From: SABI01 sp964453215
Lineage (GTDB): Bacteria; Spirochaetota; Spirochaetia; Sphaerochaetales; Sphaerochaetaceae
Length of the DNA: 64,000 nt
NCBI GenBank assembly: GCA_964453215.1
Contig: CAYVRR010000002.1
Coordinates: 1-64,000 of the forward strand
Direction: 5' to 3'
Below the pieces are notes generated by a model that did no database searches, had not been told where the DNA came from, and worked only from the letters and a program-made list of their open reading frames with translations. The position numbers and the translations under genes were made by a program. Each line of letters begins with the position of its first letter. Position 1 is the stretch's first letter. This document shows positions 18,144-28,527 of the stretch, one piece after another.

Positions 18144-20828
18144 ATGAATGAAGAAAATATTAGAGTTCTGTTAACTGAAGAAAAATGGACCCGTGCCTCT
18201 ATGAGTACTTACACAGTACCCGCCTTTGAAGAAATTGATGAAATGCTCAACCAAGTCGAAAGTGGGGATGATTTACTTGAAATAAAATCAATTTGTGAAG
18301 AGCATATCAAGAAAAACAAGAACTCTATCATTGCTATGTATATATCAGGTGTTGTTTCAATCATGCGTAAGAGCCTCGATTATGGGCACCTCACTTCTTT
18401 AATTGAGATGTTTAATGAAAACAATAAGGTCAATGTTGTTGAATTTATCTCAAATAAAATACTCGAGCGATATGAAGATAAATATGTATTACGAGTGCTT
18501 GCTGCCAATTATGAAAAGTTAGGTAAAGAGGATGAAAAATATGAGCTTTATAAGAGGCTCGTTGCTGTTGATTTTGAAGAGACTGACCTTCTTCTCACCA
18601 TAGCAAGACGCTATTTAGAAAAAGAGAATAAGAAAGAAGCAATTCTTTATTACAAGAAAGCTTTTCAACGTTACCTAAACGTGCAAAACTTCCAAGCTGT
18701 ACAAGAAGTGTGGTCTTTAATGCTTACCCTTATTCCAGAAGATTTTACCTATCTCCTTGGTTTAGCAACAAAAATAATCAATCGGTTTAATGGTGAAGGA
18801 GCAATTAAAGCTCTCACTCAATTATTTCAATTGAGTATTGAAAAAGATCAATTAGATCAAGCAATCACTACCTTAAAATTAATGCTTAATACTGAACCAA
18901 ATAATACATGGGCAAGAGAACAATTAGTCTCAATCTACAAAAAAAAGTATGCAGGCCACTCGAGGCTCGATTCATGTATTGATTTAAGCAATCTCGAGAG
19001 ATCATTTAGGGATGTGTTATTAGCAATTGATGAATTTGAAAAAAATATCGCTTTTGATAAAGGCTCTTTTGTTTACCACAAAACGTGGAGTATTGGACGA
19101 ATAAGAGATATTACCCATGAACATGTAGTCATCGATTTCCCATCAAAAAGAAATCATACTATGAGCCTATCTATGGCATTTAGTTCCCTACAAGTTCTTG
19201 AAAAGCACCATATATGGGTATTAAAAAGTGTTTTCTCAAAAGATAAACTTCATGATAAATTTATCTCTGATGTACCGTGGGGATTAAGAACACTCATCAC
19301 AAGTTATAAAAATGCAGCATCTCTTAAAGAGATGAAAGCAGAAATTACCCCATCTATCCTCACTGCAAAAGAGTGGACTAGCTGGTTGAATAAAGCAAAG
19401 AAAGTATTAATGACAGACCCTCTTATTGGATTAGTCCCAAATGAGAGTGATATCTATATGGTTCGTGAGACCCCTATCAGCTATGAAGAGAAGGCTCTCG
19501 TTATCTTTAAAAATGAGAAACGTTTTTATGCTAAAGTAAAGATCATTAGAGAATTCTTAGAAAGTGGTGATGTTGAATCTGACTTCTTTGTTGAGATGGT
19601 AAAATACTTTAGAGATCAGTGTGTAGCGTATCAAGGAGTTACAGACCAAGTAGTCTCATCATTCCTCCTCGTTCAATACTTAAGTGACACCTATCCATTT
19701 ATCACCCCACCAGAGAACAATAGTTTCAAACAACTCTATAATATGCTCGATTCTGTTCCTCGAACATTCCAAGCAATTGAAGATACTGAAATTAAAAAGA
19801 TATTTATTAATCAAGTTGTAAAAACTGAAGAGCCAGATAAGGTTCCTCACGTTCTTGTCTCTCTCTACCCCTACTACCTCACAAGTTACATCATGGATAC
19901 ACTTCGAGAGCAGGGTAAAAAGAGAGTGATAGAAGATATGTTTAAAAAAGCATGTACTAATTATAGAGAAAACGCAGACCTCTTTACCTACCTCAGTCGA
20001 ACATTTGATCGCAATTATTGGGAAAAGAAGATTAAAGTACCTTTTGAATCTCTTATCACGAGCCAATTACAACTACTCGATTATGCATTTAATGCAGTAG
20101 AGGCGAAAAAAGCGACTACTGAGAATAAAAAGATTGTTAAAACTCTTATGACTATCCTTTTTGATGAGAGAAATTTGTTTGACTTTATTGCAATAACAAA
20201 TGAGGGACAAGCACAACGAATTAACTTTATTGTGCAAAGAATGAGTGGCTTAGATCAATCTAAAAAAATTGAAGTAAAGCATGCTATTTTAGAGAAATTC
20301 CCAGATTTCACCTTCTTAGGTGAAGAACTTAGTTCAAAAGAGATGGTTAGTAGTGGCCTGTTGGTAACTAAAAAACGCTTTATAGAGAAACAAAATGAAT
20401 TAGACCACTTAATGAATGTTGAAATTCCAGAAAACTCAAGGGAAATTGGAGCAGCACTCGATTTAGGAGACCTACGAGAGAACTCAGAATTTAAAGCAGC
20501 TAAAGAGAAGCAAGGAATCTTAAATACAACAATGATGCGTCTCACAGATGAGATTTCAAGAGCTGCTATTGTGAATCCCGATTCCGTTGATCCATCAAAA
20601 ATCTCTTTTGGAACTGAAACAACCTTAACAAATCATAACACACATGAAGTAAATGTGTATCAAATATTTGGCCCGTGGGAATCTAATCCTAATGAGAATA
20701 TCATCAGTTATTTAGCCCCATTTGGAGCTAAGCTTCTTAACCATAAGGTAGGAGAGAGGTTCTCATTTGAAATTAATGAAACAAACTATGATTTTACAGT
20801 TGAATCTATTAAGAAGTTAAAATTCTAA
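18144..20828 (+). CDS. greA: GreA-type elongation factor with very long N-terminal extension
   Basis: An 894-residue protein. Only the last ~150 residues (from ~745) resemble GreA: a coiled-coil segment with GDLRENSEFKAAKEKQ, the acidic-tip region that enters the RNA polymerase secondary channel, followed by the FKBP-like C-terminal domain (ISYLAPFGAKLLNHKVGE). Typical GreA is ~160 residues and rescues backtracked polymerase by stimulating RNA cleavage. The preceding ~740 residues are largely helical with TPR-like pairs (LRVLAANYEKLGKEDEKYEL) and no other motif I recognise. Large GreA proteins of this kind are annotated in spirochaetes. The ATG at 18144 is chosen because AAGGGAG lies 6 nt upstream. 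Confidence 0.85.
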   Translation: MNEENIRVLLTEEKWTRASMSTYTVPAFEEIDEMLNQVESGDDLLEIKSICEEHIKKNKNSIIAMYISGVVSIMRKSLDYGHLTSLIEMFNENNKVNVVEFISNKILERYEDKYVLRVLAANYEKLGKEDEKYELYKRLVAVDFEETDLLLTIARRYLEKENKKEAILYYKKAFQRYLNVQNFQAVQEVWSLMLTLIPEDFTYLLGLATKIINRFNGEGAIKALTQLFQLSIEKDQLDQAITTLKLMLNTEPNNTWAREQLVSIYKKKYAGHSRLDSCIDLSNLERSFRDVLLAIDEFEKNIAFDKGSFVYHKTWSIGRIRDITHEHVVIDFPSKRNHTMSLSMAFSSLQVLEKHHIWVLKSVFSKDKLHDKFISDVPWGLRTLITSYKNAASLKEMKAEITPSILTAKEWTSWLNKAKKVLMTDPLIGLVPNESDIYMVRETPISYEEKALVIFKNEKRFYAKVKIIREFLESGDVESDFFVEMVKYFRDQCVAYQGVTDQVVSSFLLVQYLSDTYPFITPPENNSFKQLYNMLDSVPRTFQAIEDTEIKKIFINQVVKTEEPDKVPHVLVSLYPYYLTSYIMDTLREQGKKRVIEDMFKKACTNYRENADLFTYLSRTFDRNYWEKKIKVPFESLITSQLQLLDYAFNAVEAKKATTENKKIVKTLMTILFDERNLFDFIAITNEGQAQRINFIVQRMSGLDQSKKIEVKHAILEKFPDFTFLGEELSSKEMVSSGLLVTKKRFIEKQNELDHLMNVEIPENSREIGAALDLGDLRENSEFKAAKEKQGILNTTMMRLTDEISRAAIVNPDSVDPSKISFGTETTLTNHNTHEVNVYQIFGPWESNPNENIISYLAPFGAKLLNHKVGERFSFEINETNYDFTVESIKKLKF

Positions 20829-20854
20829 TACAGTCTACTTGATAATTATAATGG

Positions 20855-20889
20855 GAGAGTGATTATTTAATTACCCTCTCATTTTTTTT
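20855..20889 (+). terminator. greA terminator
   Basis: GAGAG (20855-20859) pairs with CTCTC (20876-20880) and is followed by A and eight T residues (20882-20889). It lies at the convergent ends of greA and murJ and overlaps the last codons of murJ, so the two transcripts are separated within a few tens of bases. Confidence 0.65.
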
Positions 20890-22431
20890 AAACACACTCA
20901 TCACATCAATATGAAATATGCGATATGTAAGAAAAGTGATTACAATAGCACCACTGTAGATGAGACTTAGTAGCACAAAAGAGGATAAAGTTGACAGTTC
21001 ACTAAAAAATAGAGGAGTCGCCCACTTTGAGCTACCATATAAGAAGAACCAAAGTGGAATATTAGATACCAATATTTTACCTATATTTGTGAAGAACTTT
21101 GCATGAAATATCCCAAGAAGACCTCTTTTTCCTATATAGATAAGGTACATACTAAGTCCAATAGAGAAGCTTATGATACTAGCCATTGAGATACTACTCA
21201 CAAGAGGTCTTACTCTCAGTAATAGGAGAATAAAGATGATATCTACAATGCTCACTACAGATGTAATAACTAGAGATACGTTAAAATCATCAATAGAATA
21301 AGCAATTCGTTGAAAAAAGGTATACCAAGCAGCTATGAGCATAGCAAACGCATAGAAAAAGAGGACATCACTTGTATGTAAGGCATCTTGGAGAGTATAT
21401 TTACCACTTGTTAAAAGAACAACTGTAGTTTGATCTCCTAATAGAGTGAGGAGCAATACTGCTGGAAATAAGAGGGCAGTAATATTAATAAGAGCATGAG
21501 ATGAGAGTCGTTTCAAGAAATCTCTATTATTATTACTACCCGCGAGTACTAAAGATGGAAAGAAGGAAGTTGCTATTGCTCCAAGAAAAATACCATATGG
21601 TGCTTGCCACACGATTATTGCATTACTTAAGTAGGTAACACTTCCAGAGTCTAATGTTGAAGCTGCATAATATGCTATTTGTTGTCCAATTATGGTAATA
21701 ACAGCAGATATTGTAACAGGGCCCCATCTTTTCATTACATCAATAAAATCACTGTTTTTAAAATTAAATGAGAGATGAGCATCATAATGGAGTTTTTTCA
21801 CCCTTATAAAGGTAAAGAAACTTTGTAAGAACCCTCCAATTAAGACTCCCACCACAAATGAGTAAGGGCCAATGTATTCGTTGAGTAGTATAATAGAGAA
21901 GATAACAGTAATGCTGAATATAAGGGGGGCAACAGCCGCTGTAATAAAAAGATTATGTGATTGTAATACCCCTATCAAAAGGGCATAGACCATGATAAAA
22001 GCTAAATAGATCATAAAAAGGGGAAGAAAGTGGGACGCGAGGAGAATAAGGGAAGGATCAGAGAAATCACTAAAGAGTGTAATGATTTGAACTCTATATA
22101 TAAAAGCAATAAGGATAATAGGGGCAATGATTGCAGCTTGAAAGCCATACAAAGTTCTTAGTAGCTCTTTTTGTCGAGTAGGCGTGACAATTAATCGGGT
22201 AAATACGGGGATAAACGCACTATTAAAAGCCCCCTCTGCAAAGAGTTTACGAAAATTGTTTGGAATATTAAACGTGAAGTTTATCACATCCCCTACTCCA
22301 CTTGCTCCAAAATAGGTAGCAATTACACGAGCTCTACATATCCCCAGTATGCGAGATAAGAAGGTGAAAACCATCAAAATGAGGGAGTTCTTCTTTACTT
22401 TATGAAATGTTGCCTCCTCATCTTTTTGCAT
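20863..22431 (-). CDS. murJ: Lipid II flippase MurJ
   Basis: A 522-residue MOP-superfamily membrane protein with about 14 hydrophobic helices. It moves lipid II across the inner membrane for peptidoglycan synthesis. Typical MurJ features are the N-terminal SRILGICRARVIATYFGASG segment, then NIPNNFRKLFAEGAFNSAFIPVF and the WQAPYGIFLGAIATSFFPSL stretch. Length is in the usual range. Its start overlaps the end of tgt by 14 bp. Confidence 0.93.
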   Translation of the reverse strand: MQKDEEATFHKVKKNSLILMVFTFLSRILGICRARVIATYFGASGVGDVINFTFNIPNNFRKLFAEGAFNSAFIPVFTRLIVTPTRQKELLRTLYGFQAAIIAPIILIAFIYRVQIITLFSDFSDPSLILLASHFLPLFMIYLAFIMVYALLIGVLQSHNLFITAAVAPLIFSITVIFSIILLNEYIGPYSFVVGVLIGGFLQSFFTFIRVKKLHYDAHLSFNFKNSDFIDVMKRWGPVTISAVITIIGQQIAYYAASTLDSGSVTYLSNAIIVWQAPYGIFLGAIATSFFPSLVLAGSNNNRDFLKRLSSHALINITALLFPAVLLLTLLGDQTTVVLLTSGKYTLQDALHTSDVLFFYAFAMLIAAWYTFFQRIAYSIDDFNVSLVITSVVSIVDIIFILLLLRVRPLVSSISMASIISFSIGLSMYLIYIGKRGLLGIFHAKFFTNIGKILVSNIPLWFFLYGSSKWATPLFFSELSTLSSFVLLSLIYSGAIVITFLTYRIFHIDVMSVFKKNERVIK

Positions 22432-23539
22432 AAAAACGTTCCAAGTAGGATGTTCTAAAGGAGGAGAAACGGTTTAAGTGGATCGATTCCCTTATTTTTT
22501 CCATAAAATCATACAGGTATGTAAGATTGTGTTCTGTAGCAAGCATACCAGCTATCATCTCTTTTGCTTTAAAGACATGGCGTAAGTATCCCCTCGAGTA
22601 TTTTGTGCAGGCGGTACACCTACACCCTTCTTGAATTGGACGTAAGTCCATTTCATGAGTTGCCTTTTTAAGTTGAATCATTCCATCATCAGTAAATACA
22701 GATCCATTTCTTCCACTACGAGTTGCAAGGACACAGTCAAAAAGATCTATCCCATTCATTACAGCATCTAATATATAATCGGGGGTACCAATACCCATAA
22801 CATAGCGTGGAACATCAAGATTAAGAAATTGGGTGGTATAGGCAAGGTATTCACTAAACTCTTCACTTGTTTCTCCAACACTTAAGCCCCCAATTGCTAT
22901 TCCAGGAAATCCTATTTCACTTAATGCAAGGGCACTCTCTTTTCGAAGGTCTTTATAGAAATTTCCTTGTACGATACCAAAGAGGTTACCCCTCTTTTCA
23001 CTTTTGTTCCAATGTTCAAAGGATCTGTGAGCCCAAGAGCGTGTTGTCTCCCATGCTTTTTTAGCTTCATTATAGGGGATATTAGGAGCTGTACATACAT
23101 CGAGGCACATTAATATGTCACTGCCAATAGTAGTTTGAATATCTACAACCTTTTCAGGGGTGAGCTGATGGCTTGAGCCATCAATGTGGGATTGAAATAT
23201 TACCCCCTCTTCTTTAATCTTTCTTAATTGCGATAAACTAAATACTTGAAAGCCCCCACTGTCAGTGAGGATATTATGTTTCCAATTACTAAAATTGTGT
23301 AATCCATTAAATGTACGTAATACTTCAGTGCCAGGACGTAAATAGAGATGATAGGTATTAGCAAGAATAAGGTTATAGCCAATGTCACTCACACTATCGT
23401 GATACATCCCCTTAACTGTTCCATTCGTTCCAACTGGCATGAAGGAGGGGGTGATAACTTTTCCATGAGGGAGAGTGAGTACCCCTGTTCGAGCATTACT
23501 TGAGGTATCTTGATGAGTTTGTTGATAAATTTTTTCCAT
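22418..23539 (-). CDS. tgt: Queuine tRNA-ribosyltransferase
   Basis: A 373-residue TGT that replaces guanine 34 with preQ1 in tRNAs for Asp, Asn, His and Tyr. It has LTDSGGFQVFSL (catalytic Asp region), DVCTAP, GGLSVGE, and the zinc site CRCTACTKYSRGYLRH. With queA at 47,582 it supplies two consecutive steps of queuosine biosynthesis in this window. It starts 9 bp downstream of an LptF/G gene. Confidence 0.95.
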   Translation of the reverse strand: MEKIYQQTHQDTSSNARTGVLTLPHGKVITPSFMPVGTNGTVKGMYHDSVSDIGYNLILANTYHLYLRPGTEVLRTFNGLHNFSNWKHNILTDSGGFQVFSLSQLRKIKEEGVIFQSHIDGSSHQLTPEKVVDIQTTIGSDILMCLDVCTAPNIPYNEAKKAWETTRSWAHRSFEHWNKSEKRGNLFGIVQGNFYKDLRKESALALSEIGFPGIAIGGLSVGETSEEFSEYLAYTTQFLNLDVPRYVMGIGTPDYILDAVMNGIDLFDCVLATRSGRNGSVFTDDGMIQLKKATHEMDLRPIQEGCRCTACTKYSRGYLRHVFKAKEMIAGMLATEHNLTYLYDFMEKIRESIHLNRFSSFRTSYLERFYAKR

Positions 23540-23548
23540 AATATATAG

Positions 23549-24631
23549 TTATTTCCTTTTAAACAGTAACATAATAATTGAGATGAAGCATAAAATGCTC
23601 ATAGGGCCAAGGGTTCCCATAATGGGAGGAATTACCCCTTGCTTTGCTAAAATCATCCCCATAAGAAGCATAACATAAAATACAACAGCAATAGATATAC
23701 TTGTAATAATACTTAAAATCAAGATGTTTTTCTTCCATGCAAAGAGAGTAGAAGTAGAAATGAGGATAAGAATTAAGGGCCCCAAATGTTTAAATATTCT
23801 ATTATATATATCAGAAGCTATTACACTATATTCACTTTTACGAATGAGTCGAATACTTTTAACATAATCAAGAGCATCAAGGAGGCCCATAGTAATAACT
23901 TCATTATTTTTGTTTGCAAAGAATGTGGCTGGGAGTGTGAAGTAGGCAGGAGAATATTGTGTAAGGTTTTGAACGGTTGTCTCGTTTTGACTCTCATCTA
24001 CTGTATAGATTGTTGCGTTGTAGAGGGTCCACTTTGAGTTTTCATACACTCCACTAGGGGCATCTACTCGCTCTTTTAGTTGTCCATTACTATCTACTTG
24101 ATACAAACTCACTTGGGTAATTTTATTCTCTTTCTCACTAAAACGTTTAGCATAGACAACGTAAGATCTATCGAGGCCATACAGGGTTATATTTCTATTA
24201 TCTTGAGAGTAATTTGCTTGTAAAAGCTCTTGAGTATACTCACTTTTTATTCGATTACTCTTAATTGTCACCATTTCATGAAAGATGAACTGAAAGAGGG
24301 AGAGAAATATTGCACTTATGATGAAAAGGATAACGAGGCGTTTAAAACTAATACCAGAATTTTGTAAAATAATCATCTCATTATGAGCGTGCATCATTGA
24401 GAGGATATAGGTTGATGCAAAGAGTGCTGATGGAGGGAGGGCAAATACAATTGCTTCAGGAAGGTATAGAAGGGTCGCTATTAAGATCTTTTGCAGTGTT
24501 ATTTCTGCTTGTAGATATTGATCTAAATTTGAAAACAGATCAAATAATAGAAGGATAAAAGAGATTAATAGTGTAGTGATTAATATAAGGCGGAATAATG
24601 AGGACAAAAGATAGCGCGTTAATACTTTCAT
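23549..24631 (-). CDS. LptF/LptG-family permease (first copy)
   Basis: A 360-residue YjgP/YjgQ-family membrane protein with transmembrane helices at both ends and a periplasmic beta-jellyroll-like middle, as in the LptF/LptG subunits that extract lipopolysaccharide or other lipids from the inner membrane. Family traits include the N-terminal LTRYLLSSLFRLILITTLL and the pattern of an early periplasmic loop plus C-terminal helices. Assignment to LptF or LptG is uncertain. It overlaps the second copy by 4 bp. Confidence 0.82.
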   Translation of the reverse strand: MKVLTRYLLSSLFRLILITTLLISFILLLFDLFSNLDQYLQAEITLQKILIATLLYLPEAIVFALPPSALFASTYILSMMHAHNEMIILQNSGISFKRLVILFIISAIFLSLFQFIFHEMVTIKSNRIKSEYTQELLQANYSQDNRNITLYGLDRSYVVYAKRFSEKENKITQVSLYQVDSNGQLKERVDAPSGVYENSKWTLYNATIYTVDESQNETTVQNLTQYSPAYFTLPATFFANKNNEVITMGLLDALDYVKSIRLIRKSEYSVIASDIYNRIFKHLGPLILILISTSTLFAWKKNILILSIITSISIAVVFYVMLLMGMILAKQGVIPPIMGTLGPMSILCFISIIMLLFKRK

Positions 24632-25902
24632 AAGCGTCTTGTCCTACTTAAGAGAATGAGTGTTACACATAAGAACATTGCATTTGGTGCCCACATAAAA
24701 TAGAGTGGATGAATCGGAATTCTAATTATCTGGCTCTGTCCAATAAATAAAAGGGCCCAATAGAGGGCAGCTACAAAAAGGGATAAGCCAAAACCAAATA
24801 GCCGTCCATGCTTTACTTTCATAAAAGAGAGGGGAAAGGCTATAAGGGCAAGTATGAGGGAGCTAATACTTAATGCTATTTTTTTATGAAATTCTGCTCG
24901 GTAGTATTGAAGATAGAAATCTATAGGTTTTTCCTTTTGAATACGCTCTATCTCTTTCTCTATGTTCTCTATTCTTTGTCTACTCTTTTCATCTTCTTTT
25001 TGTAGGTTTTGAGTAAGAGTATTTTTTTCATCAATTAAATCTCTCTTTTTATTCTCTAATGTTAGTCTCACTTTATTAAATTCAATTTCTCTTGAGGCAA
25101 TTCTACTAAGAAGTTCCCTACTATTCATTTTAGATGGGCTCATGTCGGTAATTTGTCCCATTTGACTACTAAAATTTAAATAATATGTCATTGAGTCACT
25201 AGATGCATAGGAGTAGATTTCTTTATTAGATGATTCATTTGTTAAATAAAGGACATCATATAAATCGAGGCGATATATAAAAGAGGAGATATCTATGAGG
25301 GTTATTTCCCCTTTTGTTGCACTAATAATTTGTTGATCTTTCTTGTTAGATTGATCAAATAGGAGGATAGAATAAATTACTCCATCCTTTACTTCTCCTG
25401 TAACAATACTAACATCTCCTATTGTATTTATCGAATAGGGCTCTATTTCCATTGTTGGTAAATCTCGTAAGAGGGATGAGTAGAGATTTTTAAAACGGAT
25501 GTTTGAATAAGGAATTACATAGTCTGCTATAAAAAATGTGATAATGGATAAAAATGTTGCCCCCACTATGATAGCTTTAAACATCTTAAATAGTGATATC
25601 CCAGCAGCTCGAAGGGCGAGAGTCTCATTATTTGCAGATAAGTCCCCTATTACCATGCTTGCTGCTGAGAGTGTTGAGAAGGGGATTGTGTATAACATGA
25701 TTTGAGGCATGCTAAGGGAAACAAGGAGGAGCATTTGTGAGATGGGGACGTTTTTAATTAAGATACGTTGAGCATATAACAGAATTTGATTTACAAAGAA
25801 TATAAAGAAGAAAAAAAAGAATGCAACAATAAAAGAGAGAATAAACTCTTTTGTTACATACTTGTAGAGTATAGAGTAAGAGCTCTTAGACCGTAATTCC
25901 AT
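24628..25902 (-). CDS. LptF/LptG-family permease (second copy)
   Basis: A 424-residue partner of the preceding permease, with the same topology and the family-typical LYTIPFSTLSAASMVIGDLS segment. It differs by a strongly charged, helical stretch (about residues 265-325, Glu/Lys/Arg-rich) that looks like a coiled coil in the periplasmic part. The start at 25902 is preferred: GGGAG lies 7 nt upstream and the codon falls 1 nt after the dut stop. An ABC ATPase LptB and the bridge proteins LptA/LptC are not in the window. Confidence 0.8.
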   Translation of the reverse strand: MELRSKSSYSILYKYVTKEFILSFIVAFFFFFFIFFVNQILLYAQRILIKNVPISQMLLLVSLSMPQIMLYTIPFSTLSAASMVIGDLSANNETLALRAAGISLFKMFKAIIVGATFLSIITFFIADYVIPYSNIRFKNLYSSLLRDLPTMEIEPYSINTIGDVSIVTGEVKDGVIYSILLFDQSNKKDQQIISATKGEITLIDISSFIYRLDLYDVLYLTNESSNKEIYSYASSDSMTYYLNFSSQMGQITDMSPSKMNSRELLSRIASREIEFNKVRLTLENKKRDLIDEKNTLTQNLQKEDEKSRQRIENIEKEIERIQKEKPIDFYLQYYRAEFHKKIALSISSLILALIAFPLSFMKVKHGRLFGFGLSLFVAALYWALLFIGQSQIIRIPIHPLYFMWAPNAMFLCVTLILLSRTRRL

Positions 25903-25903
25903 G

Positions 25904-26347
25904 TTATACTCCCGTAGAGCCAAATCCTGATGAACCTCGGTGTGTCATTGATGTATAATCAGTTGGAATAAATTGTATTCTCTGTACTGGTGCAATAACA
26001 AGCTGAGCAATCCTGTCATGATGAGAGATGATTACATCTTCATCTCCCATATTAATGAGGATAACCTTTACTTCTCCCCTATAATCACTATCTATGGTGC
26101 CAGGTGTGTTTAAAACAGTAATTCCATGCTTTATAGCAAGGCCACTTCTTGGTCTCACCTGCCCTTCATATCCACTGGGGATTTCTAAGATAATACCGGT
26201 GGGGATAAGGGCCCTACCCCCACCCTTTTTTAAGATGATGTCAGATGGAAGGGATGCATGAAGGTCAGCACCTGCAGCTTCTAAGGAGCCATATTCAGGG
26301 AGTTTTCCTCCATCCATCAATTTTACTCTAATTGTAAGTCCTTCCAT
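25904..26347 (-). CDS. dut: dUTP diphosphatase
   Basis: A 147-residue trimeric dUTPase converting dUTP to dUMP and pyrophosphate, which keeps uracil out of DNA and feeds dTMP synthesis. The five conserved motifs are present: AGADLHA, RPRSGLA, GTIDSDYRGE, RIAQLVIAP and a C-terminal RGSSGFGSTG. The ATG at 26347 is preferred (AGAGGTG 8 nt upstream) over an in-frame GTG at 26356 that abuts that site. It lies 13 bp after pnp. Confidence 0.95.
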   Translation of the reverse strand: MEGLTIRVKLMDGGKLPEYGSLEAAGADLHASLPSDIILKKGGGRALIPTGIILEIPSGYEGQVRPRSGLAIKHGITVLNTPGTIDSDYRGEVKVILINMGDEDVIISHHDRIAQLVIAPVQRIQFIPTDYTSMTHRGSSGFGSTGV

Positions 26348-26360
26348 ACTTCTCACACCT

Positions 26361-28475
26361 CTATTTCTTTTGTTTTGTTGTCTCTTCTAGGGCATCAACA
26401 TAGGATAGGTTAAGTCTACCCATTCTATCAATTTCAAGCAATTTAACAGGAATTGATTGATTTAATGTTAATACATCATTTACATTATTTACTCTATCTC
26501 GAGAGAGTTTACTGATGTGACAAAGACCCTCTTTACCAGGAAGGATTTCAATAAATGCACCAAAGTCCATTATTCTCTTTACAGTTCCTTGGTAGATTCT
26601 TCCAACTTCAGGCTCTTCTACAATAGATTTAACTAAATCGAGAGCTTTGTGTGCACTCTCTGCGTTTTTACCAAAGATTGTGACTGTTCCATCATTATCA
26701 ATATTTATTTCAGCACCAGTAGATTCAGCAATCCCTTTGATAGTTTTACCACCTGTGCCGATAACTGCTCCAATTTTCTCTTCATCAACTTTGATTGTTA
26801 AGATTTTTGGAGCATATTGAGAGATTTCAGCTCGAGGAGCCTTAAGAGTTGCATCCATAACATCAAGGATGTGCATTCTTCCCTCTTTTGCTTGATGGAG
26901 TGCTTTAGTCATAATTTCACTGGTAACTCCAGCAATTTTGATATCCATTTGGAATGCAGTAATACCAGTTCTTGAACCAGCTACTTTAAAGTCCATATCC
27001 CCAAGGTGATCTTCTTCACCAAGGATATCACTAAGAACTACATATTTTGAGTAATCTTCACCCTCTGTAATGAGTCCCATTGCAATACCAGCAACTGGCT
27101 CTTTAATACTCACTCCCGCATCCATAAGGGATAAACATCCACCACACACACTCGCCATACTACTAGAACCATTTGATTCAAGAATTTCTGAAACAACACG
27201 AACAGTATATGGAAAGTCATCTTTTGAAGGGAGAATACCTTCAATTGCTCGTTGAGCTAAATGACCATGCCCTATTTCACGTCTTCCTGTCATCATTCTC
27301 CCAGTTTCACCAACGCTAAATGGGGGGAAGTTGTAGTGAAGCATAAAGTTACTGTAAGATTTTTCACCATCAATGGTGTCAAACATTTGCTCATCTCTTG
27401 TACTTCCTAGAGTTGTAGTCGCAAGTGCTTGTGTTTCACCTCGAGTGAAAAGTGCAGAACCATGAGTTCTTGGTAGCACTCCTGTTTCACATGTGATAGT
27501 TCTAATTTCATCTACCTTTCTTCCATCAGTTCTCACCCCTTTATTAAGGATTGAGTCTCTAAGGATCGTATATTCAAGCTCTTCAAATAGACCATTAATT
27601 TTTTCAGGTTTTCCGCTCTCTTCTAATTCAGTAGCAAACTTTTCAATTACTTGCTCTTTCACTTCATTTAAAGCAGCATAGCGTTCCATTTTCCCTTTAA
27701 CAAAGGATGCTTTTTCATATAATGGATAGGCAAACTTTTTTATTGGTTCTAAGAAAGAGAGGTCTTCTTCTATTGTAATTACTGGAAGTTTCTCTTTTCC
27801 TGCAAGTTTTGCAAGTTCTAATTGGATTCTACAAAGGTCTCTAATAACTGGCTCTGCTGTAGCAATTGCCTTAAGCATCATTTCTTCACTAACTTGTTTT
27901 GCTCCACCTTCAACCATTGTAATCCCTTTTTCAGTACCTGCTACAATGATTTCTAATAAAGCTTCATCGATTTGGTCAAAAGTTGGGTTAACAACATATT
28001 TATCCTTTATTAAAGCAATTCTTACAGCAGCGATGGGACCATGAAATGGGATGTCACTAATTGTGACAGCTGCAGAAGATGCAATCATTGCAATAATATC
28101 TGGTGGATTAACCATATCTGATGAAACAACAGTTGGAACTACTTGTATTTCTCTTCCGAATGCTTTATCAAAAAGAGGTCTCATTGGTCGGTCAATGAGT
28201 CTACTTACGAGGATTTCTTTATCTTTAGGTCTCCCTTCTCTTTTTAAAAAACCACCAGGTATTTTTCCAGCTGCATAATATTTTTCATTATACTCAACTT
28301 GTAATGGGACGTAATCAAGGGGAGTATCAGGAGCTCGGCCACTACATACTGTTGCTAATACTGCGCTCCCTCCAAAGGTTGCATATACAGATCCATTAGC
28401 TTGTTTGGCCATTTTACCAGTTTCTAGTACGAGCGTACCATTGGTAAGGGTAATTTCTACTTTTTTTGTTGTCAT
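26361..28475 (-). CDS. pnp: Polyribonucleotide nucleotidyltransferase (PNPase)
   Basis: A 704-residue 3'-5' phosphorolytic exoribonuclease. Two RNase PH-like domains are seen, the first with DRPMRPLF and the second with GRREIGHGHLAQRAI and SNGSSSMASVCGG. The active-site DLLGEEDHLGDMDFKVAG-like segment is present as DILGEEDHLGDMDFKVAG. A KH domain (IGAVIGTGGKTIKGI) and a C-terminal S1 domain (FGAFIEILPGKEGLCHIS) complete the protein. It follows rpsO, the classic rpsO-pnp arrangement. Confidence 0.97.
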   Translation of the reverse strand: MTTKKVEITLTNGTLVLETGKMAKQANGSVYATFGGSAVLATVCSGRAPDTPLDYVPLQVEYNEKYYAAGKIPGGFLKREGRPKDKEILVSRLIDRPMRPLFDKAFGREIQVVPTVVSSDMVNPPDIIAMIASSAAVTISDIPFHGPIAAVRIALIKDKYVVNPTFDQIDEALLEIIVAGTEKGITMVEGGAKQVSEEMMLKAIATAEPVIRDLCRIQLELAKLAGKEKLPVITIEEDLSFLEPIKKFAYPLYEKASFVKGKMERYAALNEVKEQVIEKFATELEESGKPEKINGLFEELEYTILRDSILNKGVRTDGRKVDEIRTITCETGVLPRTHGSALFTRGETQALATTTLGSTRDEQMFDTIDGEKSYSNFMLHYNFPPFSVGETGRMMTGRREIGHGHLAQRAIEGILPSKDDFPYTVRVVSEILESNGSSSMASVCGGCLSLMDAGVSIKEPVAGIAMGLITEGEDYSKYVVLSDILGEEDHLGDMDFKVAGSRTGITAFQMDIKIAGVTSEIMTKALHQAKEGRMHILDVMDATLKAPRAEISQYAPKILTIKVDEEKIGAVIGTGGKTIKGIAESTGAEINIDNDGTVTIFGKNAESAHKALDLVKSIVEEPEVGRIYQGTVKRIMDFGAFIEILPGKEGLCHISKLSRDRVNNVNDVLTLNQSIPVKLLEIDRMGRLNLSYVDALEETTKQKK

Positions 28476-28527
28476 TTCTTCCTACTTCTTTTCTATTCTT
28501 TTTTCTTCTACTATAACAATAACAAAA

